From assembly GCA_902729315.2 (NCBI GenBank), contig LR746274.1, positions 9,143,940-9,207,939 of the forward strand: DNA of 64,000 bases. Direction: 5' to 3'. The translations under genes were made by a program, and so were the position numbers. The notes under the pieces were generated by a model. The model was not told the DNA's origin. It did no database searches and saw only the letters and a program-made list of their open reading frames with translations. Below are positions 1 to 11,666 of this stretch, one piece after another (positions within the stretch are counted from its first letter, which is position 1; each line of letters starts with the position of its first letter). This DNA is from Spirodela intermedia (taxonomy: Eukaryota > Streptophyta > Magnoliopsida > Alismatales > Araceae).

Positions 1-119
1 ATTGGTGTGGATGCACATAATTAGTGTGGTCAACTAACATGGTGATGCGATATTCTCCTCCACAAGACATCCATATTGGAGATGATTGTTAATATCATCA
101 AAAGAAGATGGTGAAAAAT

Positions 120-1480
120 AATGTGCCACACCAAAAAAGAAAGACTCCATCCAAGACCTGCAGAAATCCAAACTCAACACACCCAAATGCCTATGTTTCT
201 TCTATAAAAAATACTCACTAGAATATCATTTCAAGAAAGAATTACAGATATTAGTGATACATGAAAGTTCATAGGTCGTAGATGTTGAGGGAGACAAGGA
301 CAAACTCAATTTGAAGTATCCATCAATTCTCTAGTTGAAAACTCTCACTTGAGCCCTTAAATTTCAAAGAAAAATAAATGAGAGGCAGGTCATGATCCTT
401 ATCAACATTGGAGCTTCACACGATTTGATATCAAAGGAACCATCCATAGACTTCAACTACCTCCAACCATCTCACATTTCCAAGTCATCACACATACTTG
501 TGACAATGTACAGAGACCCGTAATTTATAACAAAGTTACCCTAGAGTTAAAGGCTCTTATAGTGCATTGACCTAGTGCTTATGTAAAATGGCAAAGTACT
601 CTAAATAAAGTCCAACTTGACTTAACAAATAGATGTTATCTTTAATGACTAGAGTCAAACAAATCACTTTATCCATAAAAGCACCTCAACACTATGAGTA
701 TTTTGTTCAAAACCTTATCCAAAGTATGCAAATAATGAGTAGTGATTGTCAAGTTATTTCAACTCATATAGGACACCAACAACCAACAGGAAGGAATAGT
801 CCTCAATGACCACCTTCAAAACTAGTTCCTTACTATTCTTGAACCAAATACCGGCTATTCCCGATTAGGGAAGTGGATCACTCAACACCTTTATAAGTGA
901 ATACAAGAGTGATCAACATACAGCTTTTCTACTACTAGTATTTTTATAAAGAAGAAATCGACAAGTTAGATTTTCACCACATGAATCATTCCATAATCAA
1001 GCCTTACTCTACTCGTCAAATAGAAGGATGATATCTGGTGCTTATGTGTGGACTATCATTTCCTCAACAAAGTTATGATCCTTGATTGGTTTTTAATCCG
1101 AATCATCAAAAAGTCGCTCGATGAACTACACGGTGCAACAATCTTTTCAAATCTAGATCGAGGGTTAGGTTATCACTAAATTTAAAGAAAAAAAGAAGAT
1201 ATTCCAAAGACCATATCTCCTCACACATGATGCCCACTATGAGTTTTTTCATCATACCCTTTGGGTTATCAAAAGCACTGATGACTTTTTAAGCCCTGAT
1301 GCATTATAACTTTGGTGAATTTCTGTGAAAAATGGTCAACAAGGTAAAAGTCTTAAAGGGAGAGTTTTGATGAGAGACTCTCCTCTGTAGAACATACCAT
1401 TCAGAGAGAATCTTACTTATCACTAGGAAATGCGACTCTTCATCAACAACAAGATAGTTGGACGGTGGGAGACATCAAGA
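120..1480 (+). mobile_element. Decayed Ty3/gypsy retrotransposon pol remnant
   Basis: No open frame survives, but short translated pieces in changing + strand frames match gypsy polyprotein landmarks in the right order. Near 405-450 there is a protease-like piece reading IGASHDLISKE, resembling the D(S/T)GAS(H/N)..IS protease core. Near 1030-1160 a reverse transcriptase piece reads CVDYHFLNKV and then LDELHGATIFSNLD, close to the canonical CVDYRALNKVT and LDELHGA..FSKLD blocks. Near 1225-1290 there is a stretch like HYEF..MPFGL.NAP.TF, and near 1405-1460 one like ENHLYLSLGKCDFF. Many stops and frameshifts show it is dead. The left edge may lie outside the window, and no LTR was identified. 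Confidence 0.75.
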
Positions 1481-1880
1481 CGATATAGACATCAAAATTG
1501 CCCAACACCTTGCAAGACATTATAGATGGGGTGCCATGCCAGAGAGGAAAGTCATGTGATATTTTGAAGCCATCTTCCGAGGAGAAGCTTAACCATCTCG
1601 AACTTGGTCCCTCTCCTTTTTTTTTCTTTCCAGATATCTCCCCCTCTCCATTATCGCTCTTCTTTCATCCTCATTATCGGGTTATCCTCCGGTGTAACGG
1701 TGTAACGCCCTTGTCGAACGCTATCGTTATTTCGTTTGCTACCCAGCTCTCCCCTATAAGATGAGGAACCCTTAGCGTCTCGTTGATGCTTAGGCATCCC
1801 TCCTCTCTGGTATTTCCTGTCTTGTGCTCCCCACGGAGTGTAAGGCTGCATGGCATTGATGATACTTCAAATCGGGCAAC

Positions 1881-1930
1881 AGAAGAAGAAGAAGAAGAAG
1901 AAGAAGAAGAAGAAGAAGAAGAAGAAGAAA
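1881..1930 (+). repeat. (GAA)n microsatellite
   Basis: An uninterrupted run of about 16 GAA units lies just downstream of the stop codon of the minus-strand hydrolase gene, probably in its 3' untranslated or flanking region. It reads as polyglutamate on + and polyleucine on -, which creates spurious open frames. Confidence 0.9.
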
Positions 1931-1992
1931 CAGAGATTTTACAGTACGTATCTCGCAGAAGACAGGTAGAGATCCCAGCCTCTGCGGCCGCT

Positions 1993-4900
1993 TCATTCTT
2001 GCTTGGAGGAGATCTCGCGGCGGCGCCGCTGGGCGACCTCCACCAGCAGGGTGAGGAGAGCCTCGCAGACCTGGGAGGCGTCCCCTTCGCCGTCGTCGTC
2101 GCTGAGGGAGGAGTAGACCATCCAGCCGTGGTCCAGCTTCCTCTCCGGCCGGACCACCACCGAGCCCGGCACCTCCGCGTCGCGCCGCGTGACCAGCCCG
2201 TCGCTCTTCTCCCCGTACCTCACCTGCAGCAGCTGCGCGCAGGCCGCCAGCGCCGCCGCGAGGGGCACCACCACGGGGAGCTTGGAGGGCTGGCCGGCGG
2301 CGAGAGGGGAGATCGCCGGCAGCTCCGCGTGGGCTACGTGGGAGAAGGAGGCGAGGACCCCGGGGGCAATGCTAGCCTCGGTGTGGAAGGAGACGATGGG
2401 GAGCTCCTGGGGAAGCGGGTGCCTCCCTAAGAGCTCCCTCCTCCTCTCGTACGTCAGATCCTCCAGAGCCTGCAAATCCCCCTGCGACACATGGCATGGC
2501 ATGGCATGGCATTCAGTAAATAAATAATGATGTTCCCACCCCCCCCCCAAAAAAAACCTCCTCTCCATTATGATGATGATATTGATGATGATATTGATGA
2601 TGCTAATGATGAAGATAATGATAATGACCATGATAGTCTTTGGAGAGTGGAATCAGATCAGAAAGTGGGCCTCAAGGCGACTTTGCCAATTTTTTCTCCT
2701 CATACTGGAATGGAATGGAATGGAAGTGAACCATTAGAGTTTAATATTATACTGTGGAAAACTTCGATGAATGAAGCGAATAAGACTGCTTGACTTCTCT
2801 CTAACGCAGGTGATTCACTAGAGAGAGAAAATAATAAAAAAATGGGGGGGGGGGGAGATTTTTCACAGGGAGAAAAGAGGAGAACTTCTCGTCGTGATTA
2901 ATGGGCACAGTGTGACGAAACTTGGTGCCGAGAAGCCTACGAAAAGAATTTACTGAATCCACAGAAAAAAGAAAAAATAAATTGGAGAAAAGAAAAGAAA
3001 TCCAGCACCTTCAATATCTTGCATATCAAGAACTCCATGATTTTCCTCAAATTGACGTAATCTCCGAGCTGCCCTTCTCTCAAGATATCCGACGCAATCG
3101 GGCTGCCCCCATAAGGGCTCTGGGCGATGACCAGCCCTGCGACCTTGTCTCTCAGATCCGACCAATACAACGACAATGCGGCAGCCGAATCCACTCCCCC
3201 TTTGCTGTGCCCAAACAGCAGGACGCGCTTCTTCGCGCCCCAATAAATCTCCTCGATGTAGTCTTTTATCTCCCTCGCATTCTTCTCCACTGATGCCTGG
3301 AAGCCCAGTGCTGGCATTATATTGGTCGAGAAAAGAAAACTGAAAAAAAGGAAATATCTGAGGAGAACCGAAAACATTATCTACCTCGCTGTGAATCTTT
3401 GCGATGTGGCAGGCAAGACCCATCTTCGAGAAAACTGTTTTAATGTTGACAAAATACATGCGACCATGGTTGCTAAAAAGACCTGTCTAAGAAGAAGATT
3501 GGGTCAAGAATATGAGTTACTGTTGTTGATGAAATAACATACTTCTAACCCAGTGACCCAGTGACCCAGTGACGGAAGAAAAATCACCTGGAACCAATAA
3601 GTACACCACAGAATTCGGAAGTTTGTGCTCATTTTTCCTGAGAGATTATAATCATCCAAGAATTAAATATGCATGTATAGTTTGAAATTTGAAGAGAATT
3701 CGACTTAGGAAGAATGATGATCCGTCCTGAGCATACCTTATCCTGCCTAGCAATTCCATGAATCTCTCGGTTCCATCCTCCACAGGAGGCATGTCCGTGG
3801 CACGCTCAAGCCATCCAATATCATCAGCAGAGCCTCGTACGGTTTTACGGACTCGAGTTACAAGGCTGTATAAATTAATAGGCGATGAGTCCCATTTTTT
3901 CCACACAATGTTTTTTTATTTTTAAAAAATCAAGGTAATTTGATGCTGCAGAAATTTGGTTGAATAGGCGGCTGGCTACTCATTCTAAAATAAATAAGAA
4001 AAAATATTCTGAAGATATTTGTCGCGGTACAGCAGTGGAATGCAATGAAAAATTAGAAACTTACGGTCTCAAGGAGAAGATTTCATAAACTAATATTAAT
4101 AAAAATAAACGAAATACAATCTATTATTCTAAGGAGCAAGGAAGAGAAATCACGCAAAAGTCAAATCACTAACAAGTATCATGGGCTATATCGATTCATC
4201 CTTCCCTTTTAACTTTCCTGAGACTGTTCCCAAGCTGCATCGTGTAGTACATTTTTCTAGGACATGCTAAAATGCATACTTCTTTATACTTTATAAAGTC
4301 ATTACCTCTGGAATAGGGAAGTCCCATTTTGATCTGAGCTTGAGCTAATACATTGAGCTGCATCTTGGTGTGAGCTCCCCGAGGAGCTTGCCCCATCACT
4401 CTGGGGTGGAGATGAATCAGTGCAGGGATCAAAAGAAAGCCCTCCAGACTGGCCTGAGGATATAGTGACCAATTCTAGCTCCCTGAAGCTAACCCCTCTG
4501 GATAATTGTTCTTCTGATAAGGCGAGACGCGACTTAATCAGGTAAACCAAAAATGATATGCCACGTGGAAGCGAACACAAAAATTTGAATCCACAATCAA
4601 AGCCATTTGCTTGGGAAACGCAAAAATAGTGAGGCAAAATCGATGGCCATCCATAAAAATTAAAATTACCATCAGAACCAGTGAAGCAGCTGGTAAGATA
4701 AGAAATATATGAAGCGGCTTCAATGAAAGATGGGATGGATGTGAAAATTTGAGGGTCGTTTTCCACATGTGTTGAACCACCATCTCCTGGCTGAAATTAA
4801 ACAGAACAATGTAACCCAGGATGTCAAATTACAAAAAAGGAATATGATTTATCCAGCTTAAATACTTCAATTTGGAAAGGGGATCAGAACTGGTCCAAGA

Positions 4901-7027
4901 AACATAAGAGAAGATATTCAATTTTTTTAAGTAAATATATACATGAAAGGCTATTTTGTTAGTTTCTCGAGAATCAGGTATACGGGGAGGCATTTAAACA
5001 CAGCGGGGGAAAGAAACACATCCCTTTTTCATGTGTAGAATAGGCAGTAAAATGATTTCCCACTCCCCAACCAAAACTGAGAGTTCAAAGAAAAAAAATT
5101 AAAATACTAATTGGATCTGTCCGTATAATTCAGATACGGGTTTTAATGGCATTAATCAAGATAACCGAGAAGGGGATATTTCGGCTGCATCATGTCTAAA
5201 GAAAAACCTATTTAGAACCAATCCGGTTTGGAGATACCCACAAAAGATTTAAAAATGAATAGCTATGAGTCAATTCATCTGTAGAAACAGTACATCAGAC
5301 CTTTGGAGATTACAAATCCAAGGTATTGTTAAGATGTTATATTTTAGAAAATTTTCCTCCCTACCGGTTAACCATTATGTGGGACCTCAATAGATATATC
5401 AATTAAGCTCTTCTTTGTACCCAGTCATATTTTAGCATGATCTTATGACAAAGTTTGATATGATGGAAGACCGACAATAGCTCATATTCTTGAATACAAA
5501 CTATACAGTCCTCATGAAGGACGCAAATTTAGACTCAAGGAGAAGCTTATGCATAACATTCAGGGTGACCAAATGTATTTATCATTTGGTGGCGGTGTTA
5601 TTCCTCTTGCTGAATGATGATCTAAAAGTATATTTAAAAATACACCAAAACCACTTTCTATAAAGATGGCATCATTCCATACCCCGATAGAATTCCCAAA
5701 TTAATCGATCTCTCTGATGAGATAACAGGTGAAGCAATTTAAACACAACAGATATGAACAATGAGGATAATCAGGTTAGAGAATATCCTAGACTAATTTA
5801 TAAATGAACAAAAAGAATAAAACATCTTCATGGCTGCTAAATATTTTACCATCCTTAAATCTGCCATCTCGCTCGCTATCGATAAAATGTATCTCAAAAG
5901 TTTCATCAATTCACGACAGGGAAGAAAAGTGATTAAAAAATCATGTATTTGAACATCGAAGCGCATATATTAAATCGAGCCTCTTGACTACCACGTACTG
6001 TTTGTCACTTAAATGAATAAAGCAGGAAAAATCAACCTTATTCAACAGACAGACGGACGCTATCTCCTAATATATAATTAATTTTCTTCTTTGTGTATTC
6101 AAAGTTCTTCATCCGAATTTAAAATCAAAGATGATGAATAGCGTGTGGAGGAATGTTCGGGATTTCTATTACTTAGATTATAGGAGATATTCGGAACAGA
6201 TCACATCACAAGGTTTCTCGTGGATGAAACATTCCGTGAAGCTACAGAAAAGAATGGGGGAATAGAAAACCAAGTCAAATGACAAAGATATCAGAACGTA
6301 TACATGCTTTACAGGAAGAGATCAGCTGTTGAAGTTATTTTCTTGACGGGATAATTGACGAAATAAATTATGAGGAAAATATTTACATGATTATTTTTCT
6401 AAAAAAAATACAAAACAAGGTACACTACCTGGTGGACATAAAAAAATGATCACAAAAATTCATATTAATCAAAGAGAAAACAATATCGTAAGGATAATTA
6501 TAAAGAACGCTGCCATTTCAAGTATCTGGGGTTCATCAATTAGGTCAGATAAAATGCCATGGATTATACATTGAATAAATAAAAACACGGGTGAAAAGCA
6601 TAAACTCTCTCTGATCAACACTCACCTTCAAATCTGAAGCCGGTCTTCTCTCCGGATCCTGGACCTTCTTATCTGAAACGGAATCACAGCCACCCCGTGA
6701 GAAATAATTGTTCAAAAAAAAATACTATCCGAACACGACCAACATCACGATTAGAAAGACAAAGCACGAATATCCCCAAAACTCGACGGCCGACAGGGAG
6801 GGCACCAACGATGGTCCAACAATCGAAGTTGAAACCAGGACAGAGACAGTAACAAAGGAACAAAGCCCATCCCCACACCGAAATCAGAAAGGAAAACTAA
6901 TCCACATCGACAATCAGAACTAGTTACCAGAGCCGACTGTCCCCGGAACAATGGTGCCTGCACTGTCCCCTAATCCTGAAGGGAAAGCCGGCAAGACTGC
7001 CGGATTGGGAAAGTCCTCCCCCCTCAT
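1993..7027 (-). CDS. Alpha/beta hydrolase superfamily protein (GHSKGG nucleophile elbow)
   Basis: Eight exons in transcript order: 7027-6928, 6672-6626, 4790-4306, 3865-3737, 3637-3588, 3482-3385, 3296-3009, 2481-1993. All junctions are GT-AG and in frame, giving 561 residues. The nucleophile elbow GHSKGG places the likely catalytic serine at about residue 334. Asp493 (in EKSDGLV) and His517 (in KLDHGW) are plausible partners, so the fold looks catalytically competent. The piece before it, ending in LLVPGLFSNHG, is the usual first strand and oxyanion region. The family is a conserved plant group annotated only as alpha/beta hydrolase; the substrate is unknown. The N-terminal 50 residues are poorly conserved and show no clear signal peptide. 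Start chosen at the ATG at 7027 because it is the last one before the first splice donor and follows a CT-rich leader. The PPR gene lies head-to-head upstream. Confidence 0.87.
4791..6625 (-). other. Large AT-rich intron 2 of the hydrolase gene
   Basis: 1.8 kb between the exon ending at 6626 and the exon starting at 4790. It is AT-rich and has no open frame of interest. I see no recognisable transposon or RNA gene in it. Confidence 0.8.
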
Positions 7028-7072
7028 GCCCCCAACCCCTCCCTCTCCCTCGCTCTCTCTCTCCTCGGCCCT

Positions 7073-7073
7073 T

Positions 7074-7099
<26 letters not shown>
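7073..7099. repeat. (CT)n / (GA)n microsatellite
   Basis: Near-perfect CT run on +, GA on the coding strand of the hydrolase gene, placed about 45-75 bp upstream of its start codon and so probably in its 5' leader. Confidence 0.9.
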
Positions 7100-7104
<5 letters not shown>

Positions 7105-7284
7105 GACGCGATGGTCTGCCGCCACCAGGGTGGAAGAAAAGGCGGGCTTCCGTTGGCGGTTGTTTGTGGAAGCAGTCTCTGCGGATGGGGCCCACATATT
7201 TGACATTTCCTCATCGGAACACGAGGGCAGATATTGTTTTTAAAATATTAGTTTTTACCTAATTTCCTAAAATACGCAGGAGGC

Positions 7285-7286
<2 letters not shown>

Positions 7287-7336
<50 letters not shown>
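7287..7336. repeat. (CT)n microsatellite
   Basis: About 25 uninterrupted CT dinucleotides upstream of the PPR start codon, probably in its promoter or leader. Confidence 0.92.
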
Positions 7337-7344
<8 letters not shown>

Positions 7345-7471
7345 TTTCCGAAAATAATTATAAAAATTTTAAAAACCGCGTCGGAGACTAGCTTCGAGGC
7401 TTCGTCTGCTCTCCTTTTTCCTCCTCGTCAGCGGCGGCGGCGAGGGCCCTCCCTCTTATGGCGGCGACAGC

Positions 7472-8863
7472 ATGGGATGGAGCAGCGCTGCTTGCCGCGC
7501 CCTTTTCCGGCACCGGCGAGCTTGTTCCTCTGCGCCCATCCTCCTGCGCGACCCGCTCGGGGCGTCATCCATGGCGCTCTCCTCCCCCTCAGGCCATCGG
7601 AGCTCCACCAAAAACCCTTGCCCCGGCGGCGCCGCCGTTTCCTGCCGGAAAATGTCCTCGCTTGCCTCCGGTGGCGGCGGCGGCGGGAGGAGTCGGAGGC
7701 TCCGGGTCGACCCTTTCGAGCTCGGGGAGATGGTCGAGGCGATCGCAGGGGAAGGAGAACTGAACCAGATGAATGTGAACTGGACTCGCGGCCTGGTGGG
7801 CGATATCCTTCTCGCTCTCAGCGACCGTGGAGCTTCCGCGGTGCAATTCTTCAACTGGATATCGAAATCGCAGCAGGGTTTCCGAGCCGATCCGGTAATC
7901 TGCAACCTGTTCGTTGATAATCTCGGACGGTTGGAGAACTACGAGAGGATGACGATGACCCTCAAGGAGCTCTCTCGCGGAGGCCACTGTCTGACAGAGA
8001 AGGCCTTCACCTTCCTGAAGCTCCTCCTCCTCCGCCGCTTCCCCGCCGCCAAGGACTCCGTCAGGAGAGTCGTGGCGGCGTTGAAGGCGGCGGGGGGCAC
8101 TTGCCGCGGCACGGGGATCTTCTCCCTGGTCAAGCTGCTCTCTGACTCGGGCTTCTTTGACCTCGCCATCTTCGTCATGGAGGAGATCGCTGCTCGGAGA
8201 GCCTCCTACTACAACGCGCTGATCGCCGCCAAGTGCAGAAGTGGGGACTTTCAGGACGCCCACCAGCTGCTCGACGAAATGCGCTGCCGCCGCTGCGGCC
8301 CCACGGTCAGCTCCTACAACTATCTGCTGGGGAGCCTCTTCAAGAACAACAAGTTCCCCGAAGCGTGCAGGCTGCTCGTATCAATGGAGGACGCGGGCTA
8401 CGCCCCCGACCCGTTGACCTTCGAGGTGGCCATCGTCCACGCCTGCAGGGTCAACCGGATTGACTTCGCCGGCGAGCTCCTCGCGAGGATGCTGTCGGAG
8501 GGGGTCCCTCCGCGGCTTTCCACCCACGCCGCCTTCATCAAGGGTTACTTCTGGTGCGGCCGAGCAGAGGAGGCCCGCAAGTACGTGGAGACCATGAAGG
8601 AGCTCGATCGGTGCGCCGCCAACGCGAACTACAGCCTGCTGGCCAGCCTCCTCCGGATCAACGGCCGGGTGGCGGAGGCGGCGGCGCTATTGCTGGAGAT
8701 GATGGTGGCGGAGAATCTCCGGCCCAACTTCTCTGTCTATGTGAAGGTGACCAAGGATCTGTACAGGGCCGGCGGCGGCGAGCTCGCCGCCGCTCTGAAG
8801 CGGCGGTTCTCGGAGTTCCCCCAGATCTCTCCGGATCGACGATCCTCCACCTCATCAACATGA
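7472..8863 (+). CDS. P-class pentatricopeptide repeat protein, probably organelle-targeted
   Basis: Intronless 463-residue protein. Residues 1-60 are rich in Arg, Ser and Ala and poor in acidic residues, as in a mitochondrial or plastid presequence. From about residue 235 onward there are degenerate helix pairs of PPR type, for example the units starting SYYNALIAAKCRSGDFQDA and SSYNYLLGSLFKNNKFPEA, with a further three to four units to about residue 435. No E or DYW editing domain follows, so it belongs to the P class, whose members bind organelle RNA for processing or stability. Single-exon structure is typical. The start at 7472 has A at -3 and G at +4. An earlier out-of-frame ATG lies at 7458. 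The RNA target cannot be inferred from sequence here. Confidence 0.88.
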   Translation: MGWSSAACRALFRHRRACSSAPILLRDPLGASSMALSSPSGHRSSTKNPCPGGAAVSCRKMSSLASGGGGGGRSRRLRVDPFELGEMVEAIAGEGELNQMNVNWTRGLVGDILLALSDRGASAVQFFNWISKSQQGFRADPVICNLFVDNLGRLENYERMTMTLKELSRGGHCLTEKAFTFLKLLLLRRFPAAKDSVRRVVAALKAAGGTCRGTGIFSLVKLLSDSGFFDLAIFVMEEIAARRASYYNALIAAKCRSGDFQDAHQLLDEMRCRRCGPTVSSYNYLLGSLFKNNKFPEACRLLVSMEDAGYAPDPLTFEVAIVHACRVNRIDFAGELLARMLSEGVPPRLSTHAAFIKGYFWCGRAEEARKYVETMKELDRCAANANYSLLASLLRINGRVAEAAALLLEMMVAENLRPNFSVYVKVTKDLYRAGGGELAAALKRRFSEFPQISPDRRSSTSST

Positions 8864-9458
8864 AACCAACCAGCTCCCCCTCCTTGGAGCAGATGAGCTT
8901 CCCATCTATCATGTGGGTGATGATGATGCCGATGAAGGGAACCCTCCTCTAAGATGTTGTTTTTTTGTGCAAGGATCCGAGTTGACAGAAATGATTGCTC
9001 AAGATTATCGAATCGGGATCGATCAAGAGCAGAGGCCCATTTGGTAAACGTTTTTTTAAAAAAAAAACTAAGAAAATAGAGGATAATTAAATGGACGAAA
9101 TTAATTTTCCATAAAAAGCCATGTAGAATGGTGACCTTCACAAGGTCGAGCTATGGCATAGATGTAACGCTCGATTCCTTCGACGCTCGACTAGAGGCAA
9201 AACGTCTACCAGGGAAGCCGAACCAGGGCCTCCTCAAGGCTCCTCCTCCTCGTGCTGGGGATCGGTGGGCTGCCGTCACATTCCAGGTTCTATCGGTTCT
9301 CCTTCCTTCGTCGGGTTCTCTTTCCTCTTTGTTCCTGATTCCCTTTCGGGACATTTCTCCGGCGGATCAGAGCTCCTGGATTCCCATCTGTTCATATGTA
9401 ATGGGTCTTCTTCTTTTTTCTATCCAGCTTCCCTCGGGCTTCGCTCTGAGTAGTGGGC
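8864..9458 (+). other. Spacer between PPR and nuclease genes
   Basis: About 600 bp between two same-strand genes. It must hold the PPR 3' end and the nuclease promoter and leader. A 191-codon frame at 9128-9703 runs through it but covers the true first exon of the nuclease in another frame, so it is not called. No TATA box is convincing. Confidence 0.5.
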
Positions 9459-11326
9459 ATGGCGAGGTCTGCCGTCTCCGCTCGGACCTGGGCCTTGATT
9501 CTCGTCCTCCTCTTCCTCCTTCCTGGAGCTCTTCCCTGGGGGAAGGAAGGGCACTACGCGATCTGCAAGATTGCGGAGGCAAGATTCTCTCTGCAACTTT
9601 CCCAACCCTCCCGCCATTCGTAGAAAGAAAGCTAGGCAGATCCGGCAGTTTTCTACGAAAAATGGGGAGATTAGGCCCGGCTGCGAGGTCGGCTCTGTGC
9701 TGAAAACCTAATCGGGTTTATTTCCCCCAGGGGCTTCTGTCGGAGGGAGCTCAAGCATCAGTGAAGAAGCTTCTCCCAAGCTATGCCGGAGGCAACCTCT
9801 CCGCTCTCTGTTCCTGGGCTGATCAGATCCGTCACAACTTCAGGTGGCGCTGGACGGGGCCTCTGCACTACATTGACACCCCAGACTTCGCGTGCAACTA
9901 CGGCTACTGCCGTAAGAGCTCTGCTCCATCTTCTTCTTCTTCTTCAAATGTCTCTGCGTCGTCTCTTGAGTGTGAATGCTCAGCGTCTGTCTCCACAGGA
10001 GACTGCCATGACACGACTGCGCATAAAGATAGGTGCGTCGCCGGAGCAATTTACAACTACTCTGCTCAATTATCTGCCAGCCCCGGGCTGAACTCACAAC
10101 ACGGCTGTAAGTCATCGAGATGGGTAGTTTGCATCAACACATCTGAATAAAAACGACCATATCCTCCGCCGATCGCAGATAATCTCACGGAGGCGCTCCT
10201 GTTCTTATCTCACTTCATGGGCGACATTCATCAGGTTCGTCAGGACCCGAGATCGATTCCAGTTCCCATTTGGACCATAACTGATGAAAAGAAGCTGTGC
10301 TCTGTGGTGTTCAGCCTCTGCACGTCGGCTTCGCCGGAGACGAGGGAGGGAACACCATAATAGTCCGCTGGTTCAGGCGTAAGACCAACCTGCATCATGT
10401 GAGCGTCAGCGGTGTTCATTTCTCCGGATCATTCGCTTTCTTTATTCTTTCTCCGCAGCTTGGTGAGATGAACGGGAAATTTCTGCAGGTGTGGGATACC
10501 ATGATAATCGAGTCTGCCCTAAAGAAGTTCCACGGCTCAGACCTTTCGAGTATGATTCAGGCAATAAGAACAAAGTATCTGGTACGCCTTCTCCACGGGT
10601 CTTCTGCCCCTGCTGGCTGGTGATCGGGGGCACATTTTCTGCTGAATTGATTGCACTTTTTTCTATAGTTTACATTCCCCTGGTGGGTTTTTATTATGAT
10701 TGGGATGGATGCTGCTTGAGCTACAAATCTGCGATCTTTGGTTTCACGTCATATGCATTCGCTTCATTCCTGCTCCAATCGATCAATCACTGGTCTCCCC
10801 TGCCGCTGATTTCTTCGCTTGGGAGCAGGTGGACCCGGCGGCCGCCATCTCTTCGTGGGTGAATTGCGCATCGAATGAGACCGTGTGTCCGGATACGTGA
10901 GAACCTCCCTCTGGCAGTCAATCCCCAAACCCACCCTGCGACATCTTTTCTCAAGATGGCAGCTTTCTGATGTGCTGAAATCTGCTGCAGGCATGCTTCA
11001 GAGAGCGTCGGCTTGGCCTGCCGCTATGCATACAGGAATGCTACTCCCGGGGCTACTCTAGGAGGTGAGAGGCCTTCTTCCTCCCCCCCGATGGATGATT
11101 TTTCGCTGAAATTCTCATTTTCTGTCAGCTATGTTCCCGAAATTATGCGCATTCTTGTCATTCAGATGAGTACTTCCTCTCTCGCCTGCCGCTCGTCGAG
11201 AAGAGACTGGCCCAGGCAGGAGCCCGCCTGGCCGCTACCCTCAACTCCATCTTCACCGCTGGCCGCCCTCCACCTCCCATCTCCAGCCCCATCGAGCCGC
11301 TCTGCCGAGAGTGGGAGCAAGGCTGA
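9459..11326 (+). CDS. S1/P1-type zinc endonuclease (plant bifunctional nuclease, ENDO family)
   Basis: Nine exons: 9459-9578, 9731-9911, 9999-10106, 10179-10234, 10315-10398, 10489-10581, 10829-10896, 10991-11064, 11166-11326; 314 residues, all joins in frame. A hydrophobic signal peptide covers residues 1-26 and should be cut so that the mature protein begins with Trp27 (WGKEGH), the residue that binds zinc through its free N-terminus in this family. The other expected zinc ligands are present: His32, Asp71, His86, His148, Asp152, His158, His183, and Asp187 or a nearby Asp in HHVWD. Asn-X-Ser/Thr sites at 62 and 138 suggest glycosylation. The enzyme degrades single-stranded RNA and DNA in the secretory, vacuolar or apoplastic space, often during senescence. 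Intron 1 uses a GC donor. The C-terminus is a short proline-rich tail ending in REWEQG. Confidence 0.92.
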
Positions 11327-11666
11327 TCAGTCGCGCTGGTATTCCATGGCTGAGCTTCTTTCAATCCAGATGATTTTCGAGCATCAGCAATGGTGGTAAA
11401 CTGTGGCGATCTTACCATAATTGGGAACATCATCATCATCATACACAGCATAGATAGCATATAAATGATATACAGACTCTTGTTGGTCCGGTGAAATCGG
11501 GGTGCACCCTTAAGAAAATGTGATTCGAAACTAGATTCTTGGGGGATATATAATGTTACGTCGACGCTTGGAGGAGCTGATGCAGCTGGGATGGCAAAAT
11601 TTCATTGTGCAGAGCTCTTACGAGAGCCCACACACAGCGGGGTCATCAGCTTTCTCCGCATGAACA

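Larger units (their letters stand above)
7028..7471. promoter_or_regulatory. Shared head-to-head promoter region (hydrolase / PPR)
   Basis: Only about 445 bp separate the start codon of the minus-strand hydrolase (7027) from that of the plus-strand PPR gene (7472). The stretch holds two CT arrays, at 7073-7099 and 7287-7336, one near each gene start. No clear TATA box is seen for either gene. That both transcripts start here follows from geometry; the exact start sites are not known. Confidence 0.6.
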
